DNA of 64,000 nt, taken from positions 124,001 to 188,000 of the forward strand of contig NZ_JAFKDE010000007.1 in assembly GCF_017255295.1 (NCBI RefSeq), written 5' to 3'. Under the pieces are notes generated by a model. It did no database searches, was not told the DNA's origin, and saw only the letters and a list, made by a program, of their open reading frames with translations. Shown here piece after piece: positions 29,324 through 38,357 of this stretch (position 1 is its first letter; each line of letters starts with the position of its first letter). The translations under genes and the position numbers were made by a program. The DNA is from Nitratireductor aquimarinus (GTDB taxonomy: Bacteria; Pseudomonadota; Alphaproteobacteria; Rhizobiales; Rhizobiaceae).

Positions 29324-29827
29324 TTAGCTGCTGCCGCCGTTCAGAACGGTGACCGCGCGGCGGTTCTGCGACCAGCAGGAGATGTCGTCACAGGTCGCGA
29401 CCGGACGCTCCTTGCCGTAGGAAATCGTGCGGATGCGGTTTGCCGCAACGCCACGGGCCACCAGGAAGTCACGGGCCGAAGCCGCACGGCGTGCGCCGAG
29501 CGCGAGGTTGTACTCGCGGGTGCCGCGTTCGTCGGCATGGCCTTCCACGGTGATCGTGTAATTCTGGTACTTGTTCAGCCACTGCGCCTGGCGGGAAAGA
29601 ACCTGCTGCGCATCGGCGCGGATCGACGACGAGTCGAGGTCGAAGAAAATCCGGTCGCCCACGCTGACGGTGAATTCCTGCTGCGATCCGGGAGGACCGC
29701 CCGCACCGCCCAGCCCGATATCGGCTGCACTGTTGGGAACCTGCTTGTTGGCGCAACCGGCCAAAGCAAGAGCCGCTACCAGGGCGATGCTAACCGGGTG
29801 TTTGGCGATCGCTGCAATCGACAGCAT
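29324..29827 (-). CDS. pal: Peptidoglycan-associated lipoprotein
   Basis: 167 aa from the ATG at 29827, which has AGGAG at good spacing; an in-frame GTG two codons upstream is less likely. A lipoprotein signal with lipobox 'LALAGC' (acylated Cys) is followed by the OmpA-like domain 'IFFDLDSSSIRADAQQVL...VEGHADERGTREYNLALGARRA' that binds diaminopimelate of peptidoglycan. Last gene of the tol-pal cluster; the usual following cpoB (ybgF) is not present. Confidence 0.97.
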   Translation of the reverse strand: MLSIAAIAKHPVSIALVAALALAGCANKQVPNSAADIGLGGAGGPPGSQQEFTVSVGDRIFFDLDSSSIRADAQQVLSRQAQWLNKYQNYTITVEGHADERGTREYNLALGARRAASARDFLVARGVAANRIRTISYGKERPVATCDDISCWSQNRRAVTVLNGGSS

Positions 29828-30009
29828 TGCCACCTCTCCTTCAAATTAGAGAAATTTTGTTCAATGATCAGTAACCACGTTGCCGTTAAGGACCCCTCAA
29901 GAAACGCGGTTAACGAAGACTTACCGGTACCAACCAGAACCGTTATTTCGCGCAAACTAGCTTAAAATACGGCGGAAACGCGGCGAATCCGGCAGGAACC
30001 GGCCCGCCG

Positions 30010-31323
30010 CTACTCGAGTAGCGGCGACCATGCCGGATCCGAACCGTAATTCGCGGTCGGGATCTTCTGCTCGTTGCGGCCCGTCAGATCGATGGAATAG
30101 AGCTGCGGTCCGGCAGAGCCCGCCGGCTGACGGAAGAACATCACAACGCGGCCATTGGGCGACCAGGTCGGACCTTCCTGCAGGAAGCCGGAGGACAGGA
30201 TGCGCTCGCCCGAACCATCGGTGCGCATCACGCCAATCTGGAACTCGCCGCGCGTCTGCTTGGTGAAGGCGATCAGATCGCCGCGCGGCGACCAGACCGG
30301 CGTCGAATAGCTGCCGTCACCGAACGAAATACGCTTGGGATCGCCACCGCTCGCGCTCATCACATAGATCTGCGCGCGACCGCCACGGTCGGAGGTGAAC
30401 ACGATCTGCGAACCATCCGGCGAATAGGACGGCGAGGTGTCGATCGCATTGGCCGTCGTCAGGCGCGTTGTGTTGCGGCTGCGCAGGTCCATCGCGAAGA
30501 TGTTCGAGTTGCCGTCATCGCGCAGAAGGCTCATCACGATCTGCTGGCCATTGGGCGAAAAGCGCGGCGCAAACGTCATGCCGGGGAAATTGCCGACCAG
30601 CTCACGCTGTCCGGTCTCCAGCTGCAGGAGATAGACCTGCGGCTGACCGCCCTCATAGGACATGTAGGTGATTTCCTGACGCGTCGGCGAGAAGCGCGGC
30701 GTCAGAACGATGGCGCGGCCATCGGTCAGGAAACGCTGGTTGGCGCCGTCCTGATCCATGATCGCAAGCCGCTTCACGCGGTTGTTGCGCGGGCCGGACT
30801 CGTCCACATACACGATGCGCGTGTCGAAATAGCCGCTCTCACCCGTCAGGCGCTGATAGATGGCGTCGGCGATGATGTGCGCCACGCGCCGCCACTTGTC
30901 CTTGCTGGTGAAGAACTGCTCGCCGATGAGCTGCTGGCCCGCATAGGTGTCCCACAGGCGGAATTCGGCCTTCAGCCGTCCGTCCGCCGTCTCGGAAACC
31001 TTGCCCGTCACCAGCGCCTGCGCGTTGATCACGGTCCAGTCCTGAAAACGCGGGGCCGCATCCGGGTTGGAGATCTTCTCGATGAAGGCCCCCTTCTCGA
31101 TCGGTGCGAACAGGCCGGACCGCCTCAGATCGGCCTCAACGACGCTGGCAATTTCCGCGCCGGTGCCATCGGCGGAGATGAACTCCGTGATGGCGATCGG
31201 CAGCGGCTCGACCACGCCCTTGTTGATGTCGATCTCGACCACTGCCCTTGCCGGCAGCACTGCAACGCCAAGCCCGGCGACAAGCGTCGCGATCAGGAAG
31301 GTCGCTCTCAAGATTATCTGCAT
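30010..31323 (-). CDS. tolB: Tol-Pal system beta-propeller protein
   Basis: 437 aa. Signal peptide to about residue 27 ('[10 protein letters not shown]'), an N-terminal anticodon-like domain ('[33 protein letters not shown]') and a WD40-like propeller with repeated '[15 protein letters not shown]', '[10 protein letters not shown]', '[10 protein letters not shown]'. A periplasmic partner of Pal and TolA in outer-membrane constriction at division. 64 bp after tolA. Confidence 0.97.
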   Translation of the reverse strand: MQIILRATFLIATLVAGLGVAVLPARAVVEIDINKGVVEPLPIAITEFISADGTGAEIASVVEADLRRSGLFAPIEKGAFIEKISNPDAAPRFQDWTVINAQALVTGKVSETADGRLKAEFRLWDTYAGQQLIGEQFFTSKDKWRRVAHIIADAIYQRLTGESGYFDTRIVYVDESGPRNNRVKRLAIMDQDGANQRFLTDGRAIVLTPRFSPTRQEITYMSYEGGQPQVYLLQLETGQRELVGNFPGMTFAPRFSPNGQQIVMSLLRDDGNSNIFAMDLRSRNTTRLTTANAIDTSPSYSPDGSQIVFTSDRGGRAQIYVMSASGGDPKRISFGDGSYSTPVWSPRGDLIAFTKQTRGEFQIGVMRTDGSGERILSSGFLQEGPTWSPNGRVVMFFRQPAGSAGPQLYSIDLTGRNEQKIPTANYGSDPAWSPLLE

Positions 31324-31387
31324 TTGCTCCTGCCTCTCCCCATTTGGTTAGGCTCAAGCCCCCATCGCCATATGGATGGTGCCCGGG

Positions 31388-32449
31388 TTAAAACATGTCG
31401 CTTGGATCGAAGTGGACGATGACTTCAGACCAGGTGTCGTACTTCGCCGCCGGCAGATTGTAGGGCGCGCACTGGAGGACGGCGCGGCGTGCGGATTCTG
31501 CCGCTGCCCGCTCGACCATGGACCCGCTGCCGCCGGAAATGATGCGCGGACTTCCCTCGATATTGCCACTCGCATCCAGGTTCATCTGGATGGAGACCTT
31601 CAGATTGTCGGCCTCGAGCGCGCCAGCCGGCACGTTCCAGCACCGCTGGATCTGACCGCGCAGCGCATCCATCTCGCTCTGCGAAAGCTTCTCGCCGGGC
31701 GTGTTGCGGCTGCCACCAAGCGACGCCTGCTCCTGCGAGCGCTTCGCGCCGCCGCCAGAGGCCTTGTCCTTGTTCAGAAGCGCCGCCACCTCGTCGAACA
31801 GTTCGTCGGATTTCTCCGACTTCTGCTTGGCCGCGGTCTTCTGCGCCGGCTTTTCGGCATCCTTGCGGTCGGGCGCCTTGGCCGTGCTCGCCTTTGGCGG
31901 CTGAGGCCGCGACTGTGGCACCGGCGCGCTGTTGGGCAGGGAAACGCTCTCTGCCTCGGGCGCTTCGGCCACGACCGTCTCTTCAGGCGCGGGGTCCGGC
32001 TGCACATCCTGCTTGGGCTGCGGCTCGGGGCGCACCTCCGTCGCCGGCACCGGGGTCGGCTCCGCCTCGGCCTGTCTGGGCTCGGGCTCCGGCTTCGGTT
32101 CGGGTTTGGGCGTCGGCTTCGGCGCAGGCGGCGGCTCCGCCGTCTTCTGCACTTCGCGCTTGCTCGGCTCCGGCGTCGGCGGCGTTTTCAGGTCGACATC
32201 ATTGTCGCCCGTGTTCTGCGCGTTCTCGACCGGGTCAGGACGCTTGGTTGGCGTGGGCGCAGGCTTTTCGGAAAGCTCGGCTTTCTTGTCGCCCTCCTGC
32301 ACCTGCGTCATCGATTCGATGGGAATGATGTCGACGGGCAGGGATTCGACATCCGCCACCTCATAGGCGCGCGGCGCCGACAGCGAAACCAGGCCAAAGC
32401 CCAGAAGCGCCGCGTGCATGCCCGCCGATATGACGATACCCGCCTTCAT
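31388..32449 (-). CDS. tolA: TolA-like cell envelope protein
   Basis: 353 aa from the ATG at 32449, four bases after the tolR stop; the upstream extension lies inside tolR. One N-terminal membrane helix ('GIVISAGMHAALLGFGLVSL'), a long Pro/Lys/Glu-rich linker (about 60-210, 'PKPTPKPEPKPEPEPR') in place of the Ala-rich helix of enteric TolA, and a C-terminal TonB/TolA-type domain ('SEMDALRGQIQRCWNVPAGAL', 'LKVSIQMNLDASGNI'). Links TolQR to TolB/Pal. Confidence 0.9.
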   Translation of the reverse strand: MKAGIVISAGMHAALLGFGLVSLSAPRAYEVADVESLPVDIIPIESMTQVQEGDKKAELSEKPAPTPTKRPDPVENAQNTGDNDVDLKTPPTPEPSKREVQKTAEPPPAPKPTPKPEPKPEPEPRQAEAEPTPVPATEVRPEPQPKQDVQPDPAPEETVVAEAPEAESVSLPNSAPVPQSRPQPPKASTAKAPDRKDAEKPAQKTAAKQKSEKSDELFDEVAALLNKDKASGGGAKRSQEQASLGGSRNTPGEKLSQSEMDALRGQIQRCWNVPAGALEADNLKVSIQMNLDASGNIEGSPRIISGGSGSMVERAAAESARRAVLQCAPYNLPAAKYDTWSEVIVHFDPSDMF

Positions 32450-32453
32450 TCGG

Positions 32454-32909
32454 TCAGTTGCCTTCTTCCTGCAGCGTGACCAGGCCAAGATTGCGATAGC
32501 CGGCAGCCGAGATACGCGCCATCACGCGCATCACCGTGCCGTAATCAGCCGCGCGGTCACCGCGCACATAAATACGTTCGTCATAGCCCGAACGCGCAAT
32601 CGCCTGCAGCTTCGCGACCACCTCTTCGATGGGCACTTCGGTCTCCTGCAGATAGATCTGGCCGTCGCTGTTGACGGAAACCGTGATCGGCTGCGTTTCG
32701 GAGTTGAGCGCCTTGGCCTGCGTTTCCGGCAGGTCGATGGGCACACCGACGGTCAGCAGCGGGGCGGCCACCATGAAGATGATGAGCAGCACCAGCATCA
32801 CGTCCACGAAGGGCGTCACGTTGATTTCGGAGATCAGGCCCGAGCGCGAACCCCGGCGACCGCGCCGCCGTCCGTTTCTTCCGCCCGCCGAGCCGACTGA
32901 CATACCCAT
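32454..32909 (-). CDS. tolR: TolR proton-motive-force transducer
   Basis: 151 aa of the ExbD/TolR family. After a basic N-terminus, the single helix contains the proton-relay Asp: '[21 protein letters not shown]'. A periplasmic dimer domain follows ('[15 protein letters not shown]'). Works with TolQ in the inner membrane. Confidence 0.97.
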   Translation of the reverse strand: MGMSVGSAGGRNGRRRGRRGSRSGLISEINVTPFVDVMLVLLIIFMVAAPLLTVGVPIDLPETQAKALNSETQPITVSVNSDGQIYLQETEVPIEEVVAKLQAIARSGYDERIYVRGDRAADYGTVMRVMARISAAGYRNLGLVTLQEEGN

Positions 32910-32918
32910 TGCGTTCTC

Positions 32919-33632
32919 CTAAGCCGCCTTGGCGGCGACCTTCTCGTCGATCTGCCGCGAGAGGATGGTCGAAAACTCGTCCGCGAAGCCTTCCATGCGT
33001 CCGGCGAGCTTGCCCGCATCCGATGACAGCTTGTTGTAGGCAATAACAGCGGGAATGGCGGCCAGAAGGCCGATGGCCGTGGCCAGAAGCGCCTCGGCGA
33101 TGCCCGGCGCGACAACGGCCAGATTGGTCGACTTGGAACCGGCAATGGCCTGGAACGAGGTCATGATGCCGACCACCGTGCCGAACAGGCCGATGAACGG
33201 CGCAGCCGAACCGATGGAGGCGAGGAAGCCCAGCCGGCTCTCCAGACGCTCCATCTCGCGCGTCAGCGCCAGATCCATGGCCTTGTCGATGCGGTTCTGA
33301 AGGCCGATCGGCGAACGCGCGCCCTTCTCGAAGCTCTTCTTCCACTCGCGCATCGCAGCCACGAAGATCGACCCCATACCGGTCGTCTTGCGCTCCGAGA
33401 GCGCGCGGTAAAGTTCTTCAAGAGACTGGCCGGACCAGAACGTCTTCTCGAAACGATTGAGAGCAGAGCGCATGCGGGCATAGGCAATCGATTTGTCGAT
33501 AATGATGGCCCAGGTCCACACGGATGCCGCCAGAAGGCCGATCATGACCAGCTTGACGACCCAACCGGCCTGCCAGAACAAAGCCCAGATCGACAACTCC
33601 CCACCTGGTGCGGCGAGCGTAACACTTTCCAT
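32919..33632 (-). CDS. tolQ: TolQ proton channel subunit
   Basis: 237 aa, MotA/TolQ/ExbB family. Three helices: '[26 protein letters not shown]', '[24 protein letters not shown]' and '[19 protein letters not shown]'. The second and third carry the conserved channel motifs. First gene of the tolQRAB-pal run. Confidence 0.97.
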   Translation of the reverse strand: MESVTLAAPGGELSIWALFWQAGWVVKLVMIGLLAASVWTWAIIIDKSIAYARMRSALNRFEKTFWSGQSLEELYRALSERKTTGMGSIFVAAMREWKKSFEKGARSPIGLQNRIDKAMDLALTREMERLESRLGFLASIGSAAPFIGLFGTVVGIMTSFQAIAGSKSTNLAVVAPGIAEALLATAIGLLAAIPAVIAYNKLSSDAGKLAGRMEGFADEFSTILSRQIDEKVAAKAA

Positions 33633-33939
33633 GGATCAAAATCCTCTTAAGATCAGGGCGGCGTACATCTCGGCTTCGGTCTCGCCCCTGCTTGCGTGCC
33701 GTTGCCTTCGTCCGATCCGAGGCGTCCCCGCAAGATGCTTCAAGGCCCCTTTATCCGGTAAAATTTGGTGAAAGGAAGGCGCACGGATTCGCTACGGATT
33801 TCATGATTTTCTTCATGAACCGTTATGGTTAATTAAGCGTTAGGAAACGGAGCGCCAACCAGGCTGCGGCAAAGAGAATCGCTTACGGGGCAAGACAATG
33901 CGCCTTCGGCACGCCCCTCATCGCAGCGAAACCCGCGAA
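33633..33939. promoter_or_regulatory. Gap upstream of tolQ with inverted repeat
   Basis: 307 bp between ybgC and tolQ without a gene. It contains TTCATGA (33800-33806) and TCATGAA (33813-33819), a perfect inverted repeat with a 6-nt spacer, and TTAA-N7-TTAG (33829-33843), one base from the CtrA full-site consensus. Probably the tolQ promoter region; the regulator assignment is only suggestive. Confidence 0.35.
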
Positions 33940-34410
33940 TTAGCCGCCTTTCGGCTTGAAGGCCTCGATCCATTCTTTCGGGAACCGGCGCGGCTTGCCG
34001 GACGCGCCAATGATCGCCGCCTCCACCTTCGCCTCCACCAGCACATCGTCACCACGCAGGAGACGCTGCGCCATATAGATGCGCGCGCCCGAAATCGCCT
34101 CGGTGCGCGTTTCCACCGTCACGATGTCGTCCACGCGGGCCGGCTGGCGAAAGTCGATTTCCATGCGCCGCACGACCCAGGCCAGCACCTCGCCATGCTT
34201 GCCGTCGGCAAGCTCGGTATGGTGGACACCCGCAAGACGCAGGAAATCCGACCGGCCGCGCTCCAGAAACTCCAGATAGCGGGCGTGATAGACCACACCG
34301 GTAAAATCGGTATCGGCAAAATAGACCCGCGCCACGAGACGGTGACCGAATTCGGTCAGTTCGCCCGAAAGCCCGACCGTCAGGTCTTCGCCTGCGCCGC
34401 CGCCGCTCAT
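33940..34410 (-). CDS. ybgC: YbgC-family acyl-CoA thioesterase
   Basis: 156 aa from the ATG at 34410 that overlaps the ruvB stop (ATGA); the longer frame lies inside ruvB. Hot-dog fold with catalytic Asp in '[31 protein letters not shown]'. Hydrolyses short-chain or hydroxybenzoyl-like CoA esters and is commonly linked with tol-pal genes. Confidence 0.95.
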   Translation of the reverse strand: MSGGGAGEDLTVGLSGELTEFGHRLVARVYFADTDFTGVVYHARYLEFLERGRSDFLRLAGVHHTELADGKHGEVLAWVVRRMEIDFRQPARVDDIVTVETRTEAISGARIYMAQRLLRGDDVLVEAKVEAAIIGASGKPRRFPKEWIEAFKPKGG

Positions 34411-35453
34411 TCCTTGTCTCCCTGCTGGAACAGGCTGATCTGCGCCTCGGCCAGCGCCTTGGGCGGCTGAAGCCCCATGTGACGCCATGCCTTCGCGGCC
34501 AGAACGCGCCCGCGCGGCGTACGCTGGATGAAGCCCTGCTGGATCAGATAGGGCTCGATAATGTCTTCAATCGCGTCGCGCGGCTCCGAGAGCGCCGCCG
34601 CAATGGTCTCGATGCCCACCGGGCCGCCGCCGAAATTTTCCACGATCATGCTGAGGTAACGCCGGTCGAGCAGGTCGAGGCCAAGCGCATCCACTTCAAG
34701 CCGCGACAGCGCCTCATCGGCAACCTTGCGCGTCACCTCGCTCGCCCCCGCCACGGTGGCGAAATCGCGGACCCGGCGCAGCAGGCGTCCGGCAATGCGC
34801 GGCGTGCCGCGCGCGCGACGGGCGATTTCCTCAGCGCCATCGGTGGCCAGCGGCATGCCCAGAATGCGCGAGCCGCGCGTGACGATGGATTGCAGTTCTT
34901 CGGTCGTATAGAAATCGAGCCGCACCGGAATGCCGAAACGGTCGCGCAGCGGCGTGGTCAGAAGGCCAAGCCGCGTCGTCGCGGCCACCAGCGTGAACTT
35001 CGCCAGGTCAATCTTCACCGAACGCGCCGCCGGCCCCTCGCCGATGATCAGGTCGAGCTGAAAATCTTCCATCGCCGGATAAAGGATTTCCTCCACCGCC
35101 GGGCTCAGCCGGTGAATTTCGTCGATGAAAAGCACGTCGCGCTCTTCAAGATTGGTGAGAAGGGCCGCCAGATCGCCGGCCTTTGCGATCACCGGACCGG
35201 AGGTGGAGCGGAAATTCACGCCCAGCTCCCGCGCCATGATCTGCGCCAGCGTGGTCTTGCCGAGGCCAGGCGGGCCAACGAACAGCACGTGGTCCAGCGC
35301 CTCGCCGCGTCCGCGCGCCGCCTCGATGAAGACCTTCAGATTGGCGCGCGCCGCCTTCTGGCCGACGAAATCGTCCAGCGATTGCGGCCGCATGGTCGCG
35401 TCCAGATCCTCACCGCGCTTGTCGGCCGAAATGAGCCGTTCGGCATCCGTCAT
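34407..35453 (-). CDS. ruvB: Holliday junction branch-migration helicase RuvB
   Basis: 348 aa AAA+ ATPase. '[21 protein letters not shown]', Walker A '[19 protein letters not shown]', Walker B 'LFIDEIHRL', sensor '[18 protein letters not shown]', and the C-terminal winged helix '[16 protein letters not shown]'. Drives branch migration with RuvA. Confidence 0.98.
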   Translation of the reverse strand: MTDAERLISADKRGEDLDATMRPQSLDDFVGQKAARANLKVFIEAARGRGEALDHVLFVGPPGLGKTTLAQIMARELGVNFRSTSGPVIAKAGDLAALLTNLEERDVLFIDEIHRLSPAVEEILYPAMEDFQLDLIIGEGPAARSVKIDLAKFTLVAATTRLGLLTTPLRDRFGIPVRLDFYTTEELQSIVTRGSRILGMPLATDGAEEIARRARGTPRIAGRLLRRVRDFATVAGASEVTRKVADEALSRLEVDALGLDLLDRRYLSMIVENFGGGPVGIETIAAALSEPRDAIEDIIEPYLIQQGFIQRTPRGRVLAAKAWRHMGLQPPKALAEAQISLFQQGDKE

Positions 35454-35500
35454 CCGCAGAAATCCACTTCACTACCCAGCTTGGCGCCCATGCCTGTTGC

Positions 35501-36121
35501 CTAGCGCGCCAGTTCCTTCAGGCCAAGCCTGATCAGCGTTCCGGCCTCGGCGCTCTCGCCGGCTTCCTTCAGCGCCGCCGCAACCGCATTGGCTGCGACA
35601 TCGCGCGAATAACCGAGATTGGCAAGCGCAGAAACCGCATCGGCCACCGCCGAAGGCGCTGCGCCCTCGCCCAGTTCCTGTTTGAGACCGATCGTGTCGC
35701 TGGCCTCGCCGGCATAGGCGGGGGCCTTGCTCTTGAGCTCCGAGACAATGCGCTCGGCCACCTTCTTGCCCACGCCCGGCGCGCGCGCCACCGTGGCGGC
35801 ATCCTTCAGCGCAATGGCGTTGGCGAGTTCCGAAGCCGAAAGCGTGGAAAGCACCGAAAGCGCCACCTTTGCGCCCACGCCCTGCACATTGTTCTGCAAA
35901 AGGCGGAACCACTCGCGCTCCAGCGCGGAGCGGAAGCCGTAGAGACGGATCATGTCCTCGCGCACATAAGTCTCGATAAACAGCGTCACCGCCGTCCCCT
36001 CGCCCTCAAGTGCGGCCAGCGTGCGCGCCGGGCAGTAGGCCACATAGCCAACCCCGCCCACATCGACGATGCAGTGATCTTCGGCGATCTCGTCGATGAT
36101 GCCCTTCAGTTTGCCAATCAT
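35501..36121 (-). CDS. ruvA: Holliday junction DNA-binding protein RuvA
   Basis: 206 aa. N-terminal OB fold ('[31 protein letters not shown]'), helix-hairpin-helix region ('[19 protein letters not shown]', '[19 protein letters not shown]') and a C-terminal RuvB-binding domain. Its ATG overlaps the ruvC stop. Confidence 0.98.
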   Translation of the reverse strand: MIGKLKGIIDEIAEDHCIVDVGGVGYVAYCPARTLAALEGEGTAVTLFIETYVREDMIRLYGFRSALEREWFRLLQNNVQGVGAKVALSVLSTLSASELANAIALKDAATVARAPGVGKKVAERIVSELKSKAPAYAGEASDTIGLKQELGEGAAPSAVADAVSALANLGYSRDVAANAVAAALKEAGESAEAGTLIRLGLKELAR

Positions 36122-36633
36122 TTCAGTGCTTCCATTGCCAGTCGGGAGGTGACGGACTGCCGGTGATGCGCGTGGCAGATGGCGATGGCAATCGCATCCG
36201 CCGCATCATGCGTGTCGAAATGCGCCTTCGGCATCAGCACCTTCACCATCAGATGAATCTGCTTCTTGTCGCCGTGACCGACGCCGATCACGGCCTTCTT
36301 GACCGCATTGGGCGCGTATTCGGCAACGCGCAGGCCGGCCCTTGCCGGCACCAGCATGGCGATGCCGCGCGCCTGACCCAGCTTCAGCGTGGCCGATGCG
36401 TCCTTGTTGACGAAAGTGGCCTCCACGGCGGCCTCCTCCGGCCGGTGCTGGTGCAGAACCGCCTCCAGCCCCTCATGCAACTGGCACAGGCGCGAGGCGA
36501 GGTCAGCCTTGGCATCGGAAGAGACCGAGCCTGCGTCAACGAAGCGAAGGGAGTTGCCCTGCGTCTCGATGACGGCCCAGCCGGTGCGGCGAAGCCCCGG
36601 GTCGATGCCCATAATGCGAATCGGTGTGTTCAT
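36118..36633 (-). CDS. ruvC: Holliday junction resolvase RuvC
   Basis: 171 aa from the ATG at 36633 ('[21 protein letters not shown]'). RNase H-like nuclease with catalytic acids in 'GIDPGL', '[11 protein letters not shown]' and '[18 protein letters not shown]'. First gene of ruvCAB. Confidence 0.98.
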   Translation of the reverse strand: MNTPIRIMGIDPGLRRTGWAVIETQGNSLRFVDAGSVSSDAKADLASRLCQLHEGLEAVLHQHRPEEAAVEATFVNKDASATLKLGQARGIAMLVPARAGLRVAEYAPNAVKKAVIGVGHGDKKQIHLMVKVLMPKAHFDTHDAADAIAIAICHAHHRQSVTSRLAMEALK

Positions 36634-36725
36634 GGCTCTACCATAGCGGTGGGCAGGCCCATTGCCACGCGTTAGGATGCGGCTGCATTCCTGTCCCGGC
36701 ACACCGACTGCCTGGAGGCGAAATC

Positions 36726-37511
36726 CTGCCCGAACTCGATCTCAGTCTTGCCCTTCTCACCCTCACCGTTCTGGTGGCGGGGGTGGTGCGCGGCCTGTCC
36801 GGGTTCGGCACGGGGCTCATCGTCGCGCCGATTGCAGGCGCGCTCTACGATCCCGTGACTGCTGTGGTTCTGCTGGTCATCATCGATTCGCTGCCCACGC
36901 TTCCGGTCGCCCTGCCGGTGGTGAAGCTCGCCCGCTGGCGCGAGGTGCTGCCGGTTCTCGCCGGGCTGGCGCTGTTCGTGCCGCTTGGCGTCTACATTCT
37001 CAAGAATGGCGACGAAACCGCGCTGCGCTGGATCATCTGCATCGTCATTCTGGGCTGTGCGCTGGTGCTGCGCAGCGGCTGGCGCTACCACGGGCCGCGT
37101 GGCTTTCCCGTATCCTTCGGCATTGGCGGCATTTCAGGCACGCTGTCGGGCATCGCCGCCATTCCCGGCCCGCCGGTCATCATCTACTGGATGGCGTCGG
37201 CGCTGCCGGTCTCCGTGGTGCGCGCCAATCTCATGACGCTGTTTCTGATTTCGGAGATCTTTTCCGCCGGCAATCTGTGGGCGGCCGGCCTGTTCGATGA
37301 GCCGCGCGTGATGCTCGGCCTGATTATGGTCCCGCCCTATGTGGTGAGCCTGCTCATCGGCGGAAAGCTGTACGGGATCGCCAGCGACACGACCTATCGG
37401 CGGCTCGCCTTCACGCTCATCATCGCGTCTGCGCTGATTGCGCTTCCGCTTACGCAGACGCTGTTTCAGTGGGGAATCAGCGGTGCCCGAACGCTGTTTT
37501 CAGCAGGGTGA
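36726..37511 (+). CDS. TSUP-family (TauE/SafE) permease
   Basis: About 261 aa if translation starts at a CTG at 36726, the only plausible initiator 7 nt after a strong GGAGG; in-frame ATG/GTG/TTG codons are absent from this stretch, and the upstream frame overlaps ruvC. Eight or so helices with the two TSUP motifs: '[18 protein letters not shown]' and '[23 protein letters not shown]'. Likely exports or imports a sulfur-containing or organic anion. Its end overlaps the convergent rcdA gene by 35 bp. Confidence 0.85.
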   Translation: MPELDLSLALLTLTVLVAGVVRGLSGFGTGLIVAPIAGALYDPVTAVVLLVIIDSLPTLPVALPVVKLARWREVLPVLAGLALFVPLGVYILKNGDETALRWIICIVILGCALVLRSGWRYHGPRGFPVSFGIGGISGTLSGIAAIPGPPVIIYWMASALPVSVVRANLMTLFLISEIFSAGNLWAAGLFDEPRVMLGLIMVPPYVVSLLIGGKLYGIASDTTYRRLAFTLIIASALIALPLTQTLFQWGISGARTLFSAG

Positions 37512-38010
37512 TCTGCTCGAAGACCGGGTTGTGGCTGTAGAGATCGGCATCGTTCGCTGCAGCCGGCGCACCGCCATAGATCTCTTCGTCCATACGCCGC
37601 ACGATGTCCTGCAGGCGCACCGAGCGCATGACCAGATCCTGGAAATTCTCCGGCAGATCGGACCAGCCGTCGGCCTGCTCCTGCGGCGAATGCGTGTCGA
37701 GACGCACTTTGGACTTCTCGGCAGCCACCTGCTCGCGCGTCATCTCGCCGGAATTGGCGGCGCGCTGCAGAAGAAGCCACGAGGCAAGCTGCATCAGACG
37801 TGTGGTCAGCCGCATGGATTCGGCCGCATAAAGCGCAGCGCCGGCCCGCGTCAGGCCCTTGGCCTCGATGCGTCCTTCGCCATCCAGATACTCCGCGGCC
37901 TCTTCAACCAGGCTCATGCCCTGATTGTAGAGAGGCTTGAAAGAATCCGAGAACACGCGATGCTCGGCCAGCTTGATCGTAGTCGCGCGACCGTTCCCGC
38001 CTTCAATCAT
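37477..38010 (-). CDS. rcdA: DUF1465 protein, RcdA-like
   Basis: 177 aa, DUF1465 family. In Caulobacter, RcdA is the adaptor that helps deliver CtrA to the ClpXP protease at the cell pole. Family blocks: 'FSDSFKPLYNQGMSLVEEAAEYLDGEGR', 'AESMRLTTRLMQLASWLLLQRA', 'LPENFQDLVMRSVRLQDIVRRMDEEIYG'. Helical, no signal peptide. Predicted to act in cell-cycle control here too. Confidence 0.88.
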   Translation of the reverse strand: MIEGGNGRATTIKLAEHRVFSDSFKPLYNQGMSLVEEAAEYLDGEGRIEAKGLTRAGAALYAAESMRLTTRLMQLASWLLLQRAANSGEMTREQVAAEKSKVRLDTHSPQEQADGWSDLPENFQDLVMRSVRLQDIVRRMDEEIYGGAPAAANDADLYSHNPVFEQITLLKTAFGHR

Positions 38011-38174
38011 TGTGCTTACGCCCCACCATTATACGAAACTGCGGCCACCGCCGGCTGATGCGTTCAATCACAAGTGAGCCTGACTCTCAATGCCAAGAAC
38101 TCAATGCAAGGATGAGCCTGTGCACAGCTGTTGGCAAGTTCTTACTTAATGAAAGGTTAATGCTCATTTTGTCG

Positions 38175-38272
38175 AAAAAAAGAGCCGCAAACGCGGCTCT
38201 CAGGAGTTTAAACAGGGAGGCGTCAAACAGAATGGCTCCAGCCACTCGGTAAGAATCCAGATCACTGGATGT
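38175..38272 (-). ncRNA. Candidate small RNA, alpha-r14/suhB-motif-like
   Basis: Minus-strand segment with three consecutive hairpins: ATCCAG/CTGGAT (38255-38270), TGGC/GCCA (38233-38244), and a terminator AGAGCCGC/GCGGCTCT (38181-38200) followed by a run of seven T. Between the second and third lies an unpaired GCCTCCCTG (anti-Shine-Dalgarno CCTCCC at 38215-38220), the hallmark I recall for the rhizobial alpha-r14/MmgR (suhB motif) RNAs. The gap has no gene. The 5' end is estimated. Confidence 0.45.
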
Positions 38273-38357
38273 ACACAGTAAACGCATGTAAAGCTTAATG
38301 CTTGGTTAACGCCGCCACCGATAATTGCATCGAATGCCAGCGTTCGCCCTCTTTTCC

